Origin: a virus
Strand: one strand, 5' to 3'
DNA length: 23,284 nucleotides
IMG/VR virus record: IMGVR_UViG_3300026075_000036
Coordinates: 1-23,284 of that record
Shown one piece after another: positions 8,549-16,917 of this stretch; the stretch's first letter is position 1, and each line of letters begins with the position of its first letter. The notes beneath the pieces are model-generated. The model saw only the letters and a program-made list of their open reading frames with translations, did not search any database and was not told the DNA's origin. Position numbers and translations under genes: made by a program.

Positions 8549-9372
8549 TACCGCCAGTTATTTAGTTCGCCGGGATAAAACCCCGTATCGAAATTGCTGC
8601 CGCCACTTACAACGTCCCTCGTGGCAGGCGTCATATCCTGCGCGGTCAATCCGCCGCCCATCATACTTGTCATCCCACCGCCGCCACCTAGCGCACCGCC
8701 AAGCCCCATCGTCGCCGCGCTCGCCAGTGTTCCCTCAACCCAATCGGTCAATCCGGCCAAGCCGTGCTCAAGCCTGCTTCCGCTCGCAGCGACCTTGGCT
8801 TTGTAGAGGTTGTAGTTGAACCGATTGTTGCGTTCCTCGACCGCAAAACCGATCTGCTGCTGCGGACTAATGAACATTGAGGTTGCATCGGCTAGGCGTG
8901 GAAGGCGAGAACTTGCCGACTGTAACCAGCGCTCGGACGATGACAAGCCTTCACGAATCAAATCCAGAGAGGCCAGTCCAAGGCTCTCAGCTTCGGCAGC
9001 TCCAGCCACACCTGATCCACCGTAGCCACCGGCAAACGACCTCGCCCCACGCGAACGCTGAATCTGCCGCTGGACATCCTCAGGCAACTCACCTTTGAGC
9101 AGAGACGTGATCTGCTTACTGCCCGTCTGCATGATCTCGTCATAGCCGGGGATCGCCGCCTTGAGCATGTCCTGCAACTGCTGGAAGTTGAACTTGTTGA
9201 TCCCTGCGGCAAGCTGCGTAGCTTCTGGCAGTGCGGCAATGTTCCCCGAGATCGCCTTCTTCTGTTCCGTCTGCGCGCTGATTTCTGGCAGATCGGGGAT
9301 GTATCCAAGAAAGTCGCTCGTCCCGTAAGCGGGAGTTAATCCCAGTGCATTGCCTAAAACATTGGCTGACAT
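8548..9372 (-). CDS. Internal virion-like protein with Gly/Met-rich C-terminal region (274 aa)
   Basis: The ATG at 9372 lies one base after the upstream stop. Residues about 30-110 are helical (ISAQTEQKKAISGNIAAL, FNFQQLQDMLKAAIPGYDEI). Near 170-200 is ATSMFISPQQQIGFAVEERN, which resembles the SPxQQ...xExN segment I associate with uncharacterised virion-associated phage proteins. From about 215 comes a small hydrophobic, Gly/Met-rich stretch (LASAATMGLGGALGGGGG) that could insert in a membrane or oligomerise. The end is polar (YPGELNNWR). The mix of helices with a glidobactin-like Gly stretch and the position among tail and giant genes suggest a head-internal or ejection role, which is inferred only. 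Confidence 0.6.
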   Translation of the reverse strand: MSANVLGNALGLTPAYGTSDFLGYIPDLPEISAQTEQKKAISGNIAALPEATQLAAGINKFNFQQLQDMLKAAIPGYDEIMQTGSKQITSLLKGELPEDVQRQIQRSRGARSFAGGYGGSGVAGAAEAESLGLASLDLIREGLSSSERWLQSASSRLPRLADATSMFISPQQQIGFAVEERNNRFNYNLYKAKVAASGSRLEHGLAGLTDWVEGTLASAATMGLGGALGGGGGMTSMMGGGLTAQDMTPATRDVVSGGSNFDTGFYPGELNNWR

Positions 9373-9373
9373 A

Positions 9374-10420
9374 TCAGGTGAAATTCTCGATGTATCCCGC
9401 GCCCCACAACGCCGGGTCTTGCATGCGCGGCGTGGCTACTGGGCCGTCGCCGTTGAAGTTGGCTAATTCCTCTTCAAGTAGATTTATCGCTCCACCCCTG
9501 CGCGATGGTGTCCCGTATTCGTTCGTCACCGCGCCCTCGATAAGCCGCATCGCGTTGTCGTACTGCCCGTTCTCTTCCTCAAGAATGCCTTGCACGCAGA
9601 GCTTGAGCGCTTGGAGGTTGCCGATGATCAGATAGTCAGTATCACGCGCCACGGGAATGAAAGCCATCTTGACCAGCAAATCGACGGTGTGCAGGTCGCA
9701 ATCGTTGTCACACTCGTTGTTCGTAGGAGAATCAGGCAAGCCGGGAATCAGATAGCGTCGATACTGAGGCAGCGTTTCGTCTGGTTCGTAAACGGCCAAT
9801 GCATTCACGTTGGCCATGCTCGGCACGTCGTACGAGTAAAGACGAATGTTGCCGTTGGTGACGGGCTTCTGCACGCCGGTCAAGCTGCTGAAGTAATTGA
9901 CGGTGATTTGAAATGTCGTGCTCAAGGGCACGCGCTCACCGTCAATCCACGTTCCGTCTGGAAGCTGCGTCAGAATCCAATTCGAGTTTTCGTCAAAGCC
10001 TTGAAGCAGGATGTAAGCGTCAGGGTCTTCGTCCAAATCACTGTAAACTTTTATCTTCTGCGTTCGGCTGCTCATCTCATCGAATGCCACGGCAAGGCCG
10101 CGAGTAATGAGCGTGTTGCCAGGGCAGTCGCCTTCGCCCAAGATGCCGTAGGAAGTCCCTTGGAACTCGAAGAATTCGTTGCGGATCATGCCTGGGCAAG
10201 AACAAAGCGCAAATCCCTCGACCGTCTCGAAATGTCTCGGAAGCGTGATGCAGGCAGAATTGATGCACGTTCGGTAGCGCTGAAATGTCCCCTTCCACTT
10301 GCCGCGCGGAAGCAGGCGCTGGACAGCTTCGTTGAGATAGGCGGGAACTTTATCGCTAGTCGCGCAAACCCCAAGAACCTTGGCAATGGTCGGCCTTGCC
10401 GCGCCTAATGTGAGTCTCAT
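9374..10420 (-). CDS. Neck/tail-tube candidate protein, Cys-rich (348 aa)
   Basis: I use the ATG at 10420, which forms TGATG with the upstream stop; an in-frame TTG one codon earlier is less likely. The N-terminal region has YLNEAVQRLLPRGKWKGTFQRYR, a pattern seen in phage head-tail or tail-tube proteins where a helix precedes a GxWxGT strand. Next come CINSACITLPRHFETVEGFALCSCPG, NEFFEF and a central beta-rich part. The C-terminus is helical (LQALKLCVQGILEEENGQYDNAMRLIEGAV) and ends in WGAGYIENFT. About ten cysteines are present, some in pairs (CSC, CDNDC). Its gene is near the gp12-like gene and before the internal proteins, so I infer an adaptor or tail-tubular role comparable with T7 gp11, with low certainty. 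Confidence 0.6.
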   Translation of the reverse strand: MRLTLGAARPTIAKVLGVCATSDKVPAYLNEAVQRLLPRGKWKGTFQRYRTCINSACITLPRHFETVEGFALCSCPGMIRNEFFEFQGTSYGILGEGDCPGNTLITRGLAVAFDEMSSRTQKIKVYSDLDEDPDAYILLQGFDENSNWILTQLPDGTWIDGERVPLSTTFQITVNYFSSLTGVQKPVTNGNIRLYSYDVPSMANVNALAVYEPDETLPQYRRYLIPGLPDSPTNNECDNDCDLHTVDLLVKMAFIPVARDTDYLIIGNLQALKLCVQGILEEENGQYDNAMRLIEGAVTNEYGTPSRRGGAINLLEEELANFNGDGPVATPRMQDPALWGAGYIENFT

Positions 10421-11220
10421 CAAACTGTATAGTAAGCCCGCGCCGTCCGCTTTACGACATATACCGCAACGTAAGGCGGCATGTTCTCGTGTGGCTTTGA
10501 ATCCACCGGAGGCGTGGCCGAAGTATCCCCGCCTGCGTTAGCCAGCGTCGTGTTGATCGGAACTTCCTGTGTGGCAACCCCGGCCAATCCATCATTGTTC
10601 GGATATACGTTCCCGGTCCCGGCACCACCTGCCGGATCGCTCCCCCAGATTTTATTGGCAGGTTTCCCGGCCTGTTCCTCAGCCTGTGGCGTATGCGTAT
10701 GCGGGAACATTTCCTCGAGCGTCAGCTTCACCTGATCCAGTCCACCCGTATCGCCCACGGCCAGAACTATCGTTGAAACTGGAAGCGTTCCCACGCCGAC
10801 AATCGTTCGCGCGGCAAATGCCGTGTCTTGTTCCCAGAAACTTCCAGTGACTTGCGTTGGAGGCGTCACAGTCGGATCGATACCATCGCCGCCGTCGAAG
10901 GCGTAAAGGTTGGCCAAGGTGCCAACCCAAATCTGCCGCATATCGGACGATGCAGGAACGGGATGTTTCTTCGTCCACCTGCCATAGCCAAAGGTCCACG
11001 TTCCAAGATCACCGCCAGAAACGTCGGTGCGTATCCACGGCTTCCCCTGGTCGTCCACGCCGGGGATGTCGGGGCCGTAATTGAATCCGATGCCTAGACT
11101 GCCGGGAATGGTTCCGAATGCTCCCGTGAAAATATCTATCACGAGTTGCCCCCAAGAACTGAAACAGTAACCTGGGGGTAAGCTTCCCGGTGTCAGCGGA
11201 ATGGTTGTTGGCATTGGCAT
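10420..11220 (-). CDS. Tail-collar / short-fibre-like protein (266 aa)
   Basis: The ATG at 11220 shares its A with the upstream stop (TAATG). The N-terminal third is Gly/Pro-rich (PLTPGSLPPGYCF, IPGSLGIGFNYGPDIPG). The C-terminal part has a collar-type layout: a Gly-Asp turn (VGDTGGLDQVKLTLEEM), an HTHT metal-type motif at about 196, a long loop, and the ending HENMPPYVAVYVVKRTARA. That last phrase is the hallmark of phage tail-collar and short-tail-fibre tips, HxNxPPYxAxxYxxR. In T4-like short fibres, His pairs in an HxH arrangement bind iron. The neighbours are tail proteins. Likely role: trimeric receptor-binding or collar fibre at the tail. Confidence 0.75.
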   Translation of the reverse strand: MPMPTTIPLTPGSLPPGYCFSSWGQLVIDIFTGAFGTIPGSLGIGFNYGPDIPGVDDQGKPWIRTDVSGGDLGTWTFGYGRWTKKHPVPASSDMRQIWVGTLANLYAFDGGDGIDPTVTPPTQVTGSFWEQDTAFAARTIVGVGTLPVSTIVLAVGDTGGLDQVKLTLEEMFPHTHTPQAEEQAGKPANKIWGSDPAGGAGTGNVYPNNDGLAGVATQEVPINTTLANAGGDTSATPPVDSKPHENMPPYVAVYVVKRTARAYYTV

Positions 11221-13031
11221 TATTCGCTGGAATACGTAAACGGATTAACATCGCAGCCAGTAACTGACTGGCACGGCCCCTCGCCTCTGCACTCTCCAAG
11301 CGGAGACTCATCAACCCAATGTACGTGAAGCAGAAGGCGTTTTATTCTACAGTACCCCTCGATCGTCTGTCTCACCTGAAACTCGAATCCCAAGTCAAAC
11401 GGCTTATCCACATCTGCTTCGCATGAATCGGGAGGCTTGGGAAAGCGCATGTCTGGTCTGTACTGGAGCCGATGCTGAAGCGGTCCCGTTTGAGGCTGTC
11501 CGCACGGAGGTGTTGCACAGTCCTGAAAGGTTGAGCATTCGCTCCAAGCTGTCCAGTCCAGCCACAGCGGATAGGAGTCCGGTCGAAATTGGAGATTAAA
11601 CGTGACCTGTCCATAAAGTTCATCAACCGATTGCTGGCCGGTCATAAGCCGCTTGAGTCCCAGCCCCTGATCGCTGAACCGCAGAGAACGGTCCTCGTGT
11701 GACCACACAATTCGCTTGGATTGATTGTCCTGCTTGTCCGCACGGCTCAATTCCCAAAGCTCAATCTTGTTGGCATTCGACAGCGTGAACATGAAGCAGC
11801 GCTCGGTCTTGTTCACGGTCGCTGTCAGGATTTGGAGTATCTTCAAGCCCGTCCACACGCCATTCCAGGCCGGAGGTGATTGCCGCCCGATGCCAGCCAC
11901 AGTCGAGAAATCAAGGGCAGTAAGTCCACGGAAATAGGTGCCGTGCGTTGTCCAGACGGGGCTTAAGGTTGTGAGTAACCTGTTATCAAAGTTTACCGAG
12001 CTTCCGTGGTTTAGCGTGGCTTGCTGGTCGTACTCGAGGATGGGCCGGATCTCGTCCGACATGCCACTGTTCGACCAAGTGTTCTGCCCGCCAAGTTGGA
12101 AGTTTCTGCGAGCGACGATGAAGCTTCGAATGTCATTGAGCGAACGAAACCACAGGTCGGAATTCACCTGAGACACCGCATTCTGATTCACTGGCCCGGC
12201 GCCAATCATCGAAATAGTTTCAATGGGAAAGGTCACAAGCTTCCAAATTGCGCGATCAATCGGGGCGTTTATCGAGAACGCGTGCGTCTCGGTGAACACC
12301 ATGAGCGGCCCCTGCCCTGTCGAGGTATCCAGCACCGCAATCGGCACAATAGCCGTTATCTGCCCCGCCGAGTCCGGTATCGAGAACGCCCCACCCGTAG
12401 CAAGCAGGTCGTTCTCCGTCATCTTAAGGACCGCATCGCGGTAATTGTAGGTTGCCGTGCCGCTCGGACCATAAACCAGATCGCCAGCAACGAATTGGTG
12501 CCGATCTGGGGAGGCGATCCAAAGTCTGCCCATCACGTATTGGATTATTGTTCCAACTGGAATCTCGTTGGGCGTGGCTCTCCGCGCAGTAGCCCCGTCG
12601 AAGATGTAGGGAGCACTCACGCCGTCCTGCATGATGAAGAATTGCTCGGCTTGCTCCATCCAGGTGAATTCCAGAAGCGATGAATTCGGAGAACCGGCAA
12701 CCGTGATGTCCTGCACCTTGAACTGATTGGCGATGTCGATCTTGAACATGCGTCCGCCGATTGCAGCCATCAGCACATCGTTGCCGGATGCGGTGCGATA
12801 GCGATGCGCTCCCTGAAACTTCCCATCCTCGAAGAGCGCGGAGTCCACGCCGGGGAATCGAAGCGTTCGCTTGTTTACGCCGGGACGAGGTTTTATATAC
12901 CCACCACGCATCTGAGCGTTGACCGCTGCGGCGACTTGCGTTGGCTTGATAAGCGAAGGCGCAAGGCCGGAGTCAACACCCGCTTCAAGCGTTGTAAAAC
13001 CGTCTGTAAGTCTGCGTGGATCTTTAGTCAT
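11220..13031 (-). CDS. gp12-like tail protein, beta-propeller type, Cys-rich C-terminus (603 aa)
   Basis: The frame extends upstream, but the ATG at 13031 has GGAGATAAGT just before it and overlaps the preceding stop by eight bases, so I start there. The N-terminus contains GLAPSLIKPTQVAAAVNAQM then RGGYIKPRPGVNK, followed by blade-like repeats (VLMAAIGGRMFKID, AEQFFIMQDGVSAPYIFDG, MGRLWIASPD). This is the usual layout of podovirus tail proteins that plug the tail tube, such as T7 gp12 and its relatives. The last 110 residues are unusual: eight cysteines in a Pro/Gly-rich setting (SECSTFQDCATPPC, DSC, GYC, GECRGEGPC, TGC), which could bind metal or form disulfides. Expected place: distal tail tube. 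Confidence 0.75.
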   Translation of the reverse strand: MTKDPRRLTDGFTTLEAGVDSGLAPSLIKPTQVAAAVNAQMRGGYIKPRPGVNKRTLRFPGVDSALFEDGKFQGAHRYRTASGNDVLMAAIGGRMFKIDIANQFKVQDITVAGSPNSSLLEFTWMEQAEQFFIMQDGVSAPYIFDGATARRATPNEIPVGTIIQYVMGRLWIASPDRHQFVAGDLVYGPSGTATYNYRDAVLKMTENDLLATGGAFSIPDSAGQITAIVPIAVLDTSTGQGPLMVFTETHAFSINAPIDRAIWKLVTFPIETISMIGAGPVNQNAVSQVNSDLWFRSLNDIRSFIVARRNFQLGGQNTWSNSGMSDEIRPILEYDQQATLNHGSSVNFDNRLLTTLSPVWTTHGTYFRGLTALDFSTVAGIGRQSPPAWNGVWTGLKILQILTATVNKTERCFMFTLSNANKIELWELSRADKQDNQSKRIVWSHEDRSLRFSDQGLGLKRLMTGQQSVDELYGQVTFNLQFRPDSYPLWLDWTAWSECSTFQDCATPPCGQPQTGPLQHRLQYRPDMRFPKPPDSCEADVDKPFDLGFEFQVRQTIEGYCRIKRLLLHVHWVDESPLGECRGEGPCQSVTGCDVNPFTYSSE

Positions 13032-13641
13032 ACTTATCTCCAAAGACCCAAATGTTCGCAGTCGGAATCGGAGGCGCTGCAATCGAAACGCTCAACGAAA
13101 AGTAGATGATCGGCACAACCACAACAGCAGCCAGCGGGTAAGCGTCCAGCGTGAGCGCTTTCCAGTCCACAACCGTTACCAGCGTGTTGTATGTCTGTGC
13201 TGCCCCTACGATGACATTCCCCGTCTTGAGCGGCCCCGTGTAGATTCCGCCAGAGGGAGCAATCGTGCTGAAATCCATGCTCGGGCTTTCCACGATAATG
13301 TCCGTAATCCGGCAACGGCTGGACGAAAGGGCTATTGGCTGATCTGCATTCGTGTTGAACACGGCCCCGATAAGTGAGCCGAGCATTCCCCGCCGCGGCA
13401 GATAAATAGCCGTAGGGACGCCAGCCGGACCTGTGGGGCCTGCCGGACCGACCGCACCTGCGGGACCGGCAACGCCAGGAACTCCCTGCGGTCCTGCCGG
13501 CCCTGGCGCACCATCAGCACCTATCGGCCCCGTAGGGCCGGGAGGCCCGACACCGATCGGCCCCTCAGGTCCAGTAGGCGTGAGCTTGGCCCCGCTCGGA
13601 ATCACCGTGCCAGCATCTACGTTGGTTGGATAGGCGCCCAT
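13024..13641 (-). CDS. Collagen-like phage structural protein (205 aa)
   Basis: The ATG at 13641 directly abuts the preceding TAA. Residues about 20-75 are an uninterrupted or nearly uninterrupted Gly-X-Y tract (for example [19 protein letters not shown]), roughly 17 triplets, expected to form a collagen-type trimer. The remaining 130 residues are a hydrophobic beta-type domain with an Arg-rich entry ([16 protein letters not shown]) and the ending [11 protein letters not shown]. Short collagen tracts are common in phage fibres, where they act as trimeric spacers. The C-terminal domain is not recognised. The first collagen-like protein upstream in transcription order is at 19735, so three copies of the same design are spread through one operon. 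Confidence 0.75.
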   Translation of the reverse strand: MGAYPTNVDAGTVIPSGAKLTPTGPEGPIGVGPPGPTGPIGADGAPGPAGPQGVPGVAGPAGAVGPAGPTGPAGVPTAIYLPRRGMLGSLIGAVFNTNADQPIALSSSRCRITDIIVESPSMDFSTIAPSGGIYTGPLKTGNVIVGAAQTYNTLVTVVDWKALTLDAYPLAAVVVVPIIYFSLSVSIAAPPIPTANIWVFGDKYD

Positions 13642-15042
13642 TTATGGAAAGGGGATTTCGATAACGGTTAATCTCACCCATTGAGTTGCTGTGCTGGCAT
13701 CGGTTGCGACAACCAAGAAATCTCCGGGGAAAAGAATCTCCCCCGGAAGGCTCGTAAAAGACTTGTTGGCGGCATTCTTTGTAAACTTAATATTTGTTCC
13801 GCCAGGGGAGCCGCCAGATGGAACCACATAGAAACTCACGGACCTCGTGGTTCCAGACTCATTCATTAAGACAGCAGAAACGCTGGTATCGCCAGCATTA
13901 CTTGGCTCAGTAATTATTGGTGGACTCAAAGCGCATTTGCCTGCGGGACAGGTGTACACAGTATTGTTTCCAACGCTAAGGCTCAACTTTCGCGGAGAAT
14001 ACATCGGTGCGTTGGTCGGGAATAATAACCCCGCCAAAGAGACGTTGGCCCCGTTCAAGGTGGTACTGATAGCAATGCTTTCCCCGGCTTCAAAGAGGAA
14101 ATTATCCCCGGTGTTTCCAATGGCATTGCAAGCACCTGTTGTAGCAGTTCCGTCTATGCTGAATCGAAAATAATTCCCGTTGGTTTTGAGTAAGGCGTAA
14201 TGAGTGATCGTGCTGGCATTTGTAGAAGATATATTAAATGCAGTTAGCATTAAGCGTTTTGCGGCTGGCACCGTGAAGATGTCGTTGGTTCCAAGAGGGA
14301 GATTGCCTGAACGAATATTGGTAGGAGTTATGTTGCTCGCCGTGAATCCGTACTGACTACCGTAATAGACTAATTGAAAATCCGGTCCTGTCTGATTCCC
14401 GTCGCTTCGCACAAATGTTGTGGTGCTCCCGGTGAGTCCTAGCGCATTGGTCATGTGCGCTAGGGTCGCAGCGATGCCGTTAGTCTTGGTTGCATCCACT
14501 GCAAGAAGGCCAGCAGACGCTACGTTGTTTAACACGGTGTCGGTAAGCGCGCCGCCGATGGGAGCGCCGTTGAAAGTCAACGCCGATCCATTATCGGCAA
14601 CCAGATTGGTTTGCCCGCTCAGGGATATGCTGCCTGCCACCGCTTCCAATACGTTGCTGCCATTTATCCGCAACCGGATTGAATACGGTCCGACTGCATC
14701 GAAGGTGAGATTGGTATTCGCCACCACGAATTTGTCTGCATACGCTTGAATCGATTGACCGGCTGCACCAGCCACGGCAAGGTTTAATAGCAAATCGCCA
14801 GTGTCATTCGTGTGGACAATGCTCAGAAATCCCAAGGCCGGATCGTAAAAGAGAGCATTCGCGTACGCGGTGGGAGAGGCGACAAATTTACCGCTCGGAA
14901 AATCGAAGTAGGGAATTGCCCCACCAACGATGTCGGTGTCAAACGTGTTCGTCGTGAAAACGGTTTCTTGAATTGGAACTATCGCAGCGCGGCAATTGAG
15001 CGCCAGCAGTGCGAGTATTAAGATTCTAAATAAGGTGTTCAC
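13642..15042 (-). CDS. Sec-signalled beta-rich structural protein with tandem C-terminal domain (466 aa)
   Basis: I choose the GTG at 15042 because it overlaps the upstream stop as GTGA, like most junctions here; an in-frame ATG at 15060 would add six residues. Either way the N-terminus is a Sec signal (NTLFRILILALLALNCRAA). The body is Asn/Thr/Ser-rich and beta-like, as in phage fibres. Two similar domains lie at the C-terminal end. The first is around 245-345 (GTNDIFTVPAAKRLMLTAFNIS, ending SLAGLLFPTNA); the second is around 350-466 (GNNTVYTCPAGKCALSPPIIT, ending WVRLTVIEIPFP). Both share the NxTV..xPAxK start and a Gly-Glu-hydrophobic strand. The role is inferred as an exposed appendage protein; an exported virion protein would be odd. 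Confidence 0.7.
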   Translation of the reverse strand: MNTLFRILILALLALNCRAAIVPIQETVFTTNTFDTDIVGGAIPYFDFPSGKFVASPTAYANALFYDPALGFLSIVHTNDTGDLLLNLAVAGAAGQSIQAYADKFVVANTNLTFDAVGPYSIRLRINGSNVLEAVAGSISLSGQTNLVADNGSALTFNGAPIGGALTDTVLNNVASAGLLAVDATKTNGIAATLAHMTNALGLTGSTTTFVRSDGNQTGPDFQLVYYGSQYGFTASNITPTNIRSGNLPLGTNDIFTVPAAKRLMLTAFNISSTNASTITHYALLKTNGNYFRFSIDGTATTGACNAIGNTGDNFLFEAGESIAISTTLNGANVSLAGLLFPTNAPMYSPRKLSLSVGNNTVYTCPAGKCALSPPIITEPSNAGDTSVSAVLMNESGTTRSVSFYVVPSGGSPGGTNIKFTKNAANKSFTSLPGEILFPGDFLVVATDASTATQWVRLTVIEIPFP

Positions 15043-15488
15043 GCGATTCTCAATTCCCATCCGGTGTCATTGGTTCCTGCACCAGTCTTGAGCCACACTG
15101 CTCCGACATCATCGTAGAACACGGCAGGACGGGTTGCGGTGACAACGCCGTTTGGGTCGCCAGTCCCGAAAAACACCTGAGCCTCAGTTAGCCCAATGCC
15201 AGTCGCTGCATCGTCGCGCAGATTCAGCAGCGTGAGTGTCGTCGCGTCGGGAATGCCGACAACTTGGAAGTAGCCTGCCAGCGCGAGGTAAATCACGGAA
15301 CCGATAGAAAATACAGACGAATCCTCCACGCTCGCATCTGCGCTGCTGCCTTGTTCGGGAACGGTGAAGTCGCCAGTCAGGATCGTGCTGGCCGAGGCAC
15401 CGTCCGCACCATCAGCGCCGGGAAGCCCATTCGTACCCCTTGGGCCGGGAATCGACGTTGCCAAGCAAACTCTGGTTGGGAGAGCCAT
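15039..15488 (-). CDS. Short collagen-like structural protein (149 aa)
   Basis: The ATG at 15488 directly follows the TAG of the acetyltransferase gene. After a short leader (MALPTRVCLATSI) there are five to six Gly-X-Y triplets (GPRGTNGLPGADGADG), then a beta-type region: DFTVPEQGSSADASVEDSSVF, YLALAGYFQVVGIPDATTLTLLNL. The C-terminus contains AVWLKTGAGTNDTGWELRI, a phrase found in many phage fibre proteins (VWxKTGxGxxxTGW). The pattern of alternating strands suggests a small trimeric fibre or adaptor. The stop overlaps the following gene as GTGA. Confidence 0.7.
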   Translation of the reverse strand: MALPTRVCLATSIPGPRGTNGLPGADGADGASASTILTGDFTVPEQGSSADASVEDSSVFSIGSVIYLALAGYFQVVGIPDATTLTLLNLRDDAATGIGLTEAQVFFGTGDPNGVVTATRPAVFYDDVGAVWLKTGAGTNDTGWELRIA

Positions 15489-15965
15489 CTAAAACGTCCT
15501 TTCAAATGCACGAGCGGGTTCGCATTTCACGCAGGCGTTCGGTTCCACATCGCTCGTGACTATTGCGCCAGCGGCGATCATTGCGCCCTCGCCGATCGTC
15601 ACGCCGGGAAGCAGCACAGCCCCCGCGCCGATCGCCGCTCCATCCTCGATTATCGGAGGCTGGGCATCATAATCCGGGTTGTTCACACGTGGATATTTGT
15701 CATCGGTGGCCACCACACCTGGGCCAACAAAGACATTCTCTCCAATCATACTGAAGGCCGGAAGAAATACGTGTGCTCCAATGCGCGATCCATTTCCGAT
15801 GCGACTTGCCCTTCCAACCTCGGCCCCACAACCAATCGAACACGAACTCCCAATGTGAACGTTATTCTGAATGACCGCATGGTGCCAAATGTAGGTATCT
15901 ACACCAATGCAAACTCCGCGCCCTATGATGGCGGTTGGCGCGATATTTTGTTCAGAGAGATTCAT
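15489..15965 (-). CDS. Left-handed beta-helix sugar acetyltransferase (158 aa, WbpD-like)
   Basis: The ATG at 15965 overlaps the upstream glycosyltransferase stop by 14 bases; an in-frame start 14 codons earlier would overlap it further. Almost the whole protein consists of hexapeptide-repeat units ([IV]GxGxx types such as IGRGVCIGVDTYIW, HIGSSCSIGCGAEVG, IGAGAVLLPGVTIGEGAMI), giving a trimeric beta-helix. TYIWHHAVIQNNVHIG, the central FVGPGVVATDDKYPR, the second block after it and the ending ACVKCEPAR correspond well to the WbpD/WlbB class of nucleotide-sugar N-acetyltransferases. In those enzymes acetyl-CoA is the donor. The substrate here is unknown. With the adjacent glycosyltransferase it probably modifies a glycan, on host or virion. 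Confidence 0.8.
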   Translation of the reverse strand: MNLSEQNIAPTAIIGRGVCIGVDTYIWHHAVIQNNVHIGSSCSIGCGAEVGRASRIGNGSRIGAHVFLPAFSMIGENVFVGPGVVATDDKYPRVNNPDYDAQPPIIEDGAAIGAGAVLLPGVTIGEGAMIAAGAIVTSDVEPNACVKCEPARAFERTF

Positions 15966-16917
15966 AGATTTTGAACATTTGAGACGCCATCTCTTTTGAT
16001 TCCGCAACGGAAGTCTTCTCTCTTGCCTCTGTTTTACCAGTTAATATCGCCAGTAACTCATCCGCCATCACACGCTGATCGCCTTCGGTAATCCAGAAGT
16101 CGGAATAGGGATTGCCGCGATAGCTGATGGTCTTTGCACCACTCGCATTTGCTTCGAGTGAGATTTTGTCGAAGTCGCCGTAGCGCACGAGGCCGATGTA
16201 AAACGAGGTCGAACAAAAGGCGTTTCGTAGGTTCTCTGGAGAAAACACCTGCGGGCCGATGTAACTGTGGAACGAGCACCCGTTCCGATTGACCAGCGGA
16301 AAGAACCAACGATGCTGGTCTTTCGGCAGGTAAATCGCGTGGAGTCTTGCTTGATGCAATTCCTTCGTGATCCACGGCCACGCCAAGAACAGATCGAGAT
16401 ACCACTTAATCTCGTACTGGTTCTCGGCGGTGAACACTGAAGGCGTCCCGGCGTATTTGCCGCCACTCGCAATCGGCTTCCAGAATTCCTTATCGATCCC
16501 CATCGGGATGCACTCCACGCGCGTGTTCCTGTCGCAAAGGCTTTTCCAGATTGCCTGATGCCGTGGCCAGAAGGTGACGGTCAGATCGCAATGCTGAAGC
16601 CAATACTGGGCCATCATCCAGGGATCGCCGTGGCCATAGACGGCTCCTATTCCTGCTTCGTATCCGCTGTGAAACATCACTTCCGGCGTGCCGTGAGCGA
16701 CCCAAATCTTAGGCCTATCGGTGTGAAGATAGGCATCGGGAAGATGCGTATGGATAACGTGAATGTCCGCATTGTCGGCGGCAGGCCATGCGGCAGGATT
16801 GACGCAATCAACGAGGACGCTGTTAAGGCCAAGCGCGAGTTCCCCGGCGACGAGAGCAGCAGCGATGTTGTGCATTCCGCTGTTATTGATTAGGCACCAA
16901 TGGGAGATTTTTGGCAT
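15952..16917 (-). CDS. GT-B fold glycosyltransferase, family 4-like (321 aa)
   Basis: The ATG at 16917 abuts the preceding TAA. The N-terminal half opens with HWCLINNSGMHNIAAALVAG, a typical GT-B start with a nucleotide-free acceptor-side loop, and continues with HTHLPD and WVAHGTPEVMFHSG. A hinge CIPMGIDKEFWKP separates the halves. In the C-terminal half, FYIGLVRYGDFDKISLEANASG corresponds to the sugar-nucleotide-binding region, with SLEANASGAKTISY equivalent to the family-4 ExxAxGxPxI motif. A helical tail follows. These features suggest transfer from a nucleotide sugar, with retention of configuration. Similar genes occur within phage tail blocks. Possible targets are the neighbouring Ser/Thr-rich fibre or a host surface glycan; nothing here decides which. 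Confidence 0.8.
   Translation of the reverse strand: MPKISHWCLINNSGMHNIAAALVAGELALGLNSVLVDCVNPAAWPAADNADIHVIHTHLPDAYLHTDRPKIWVAHGTPEVMFHSGYEAGIGAVYGHGDPWMMAQYWLQHCDLTVTFWPRHQAIWKSLCDRNTRVECIPMGIDKEFWKPIASGGKYAGTPSVFTAENQYEIKWYLDLFLAWPWITKELHQARLHAIYLPKDQHRWFFPLVNRNGCSFHSYIGPQVFSPENLRNAFCSTSFYIGLVRYGDFDKISLEANASGAKTISYRGNPYSDFWITEGDQRVMADELLAILTGKTEAREKTSVAESKEMASQMFKIYESL

Noticed and set aside
9590-10408. 272-codon plus-strand frame
   Set aside because: It lies wholly opposite the 348-residue tail gene, has no recognisable motif, and would be the only plus-strand gene in a fully collinear block.
13433-13633. Plus-strand Pro/Gly/Ala frame
   Set aside because: It is the antisense of the collagen-like Gly-X-Y codons, which are self-similar on both strands.
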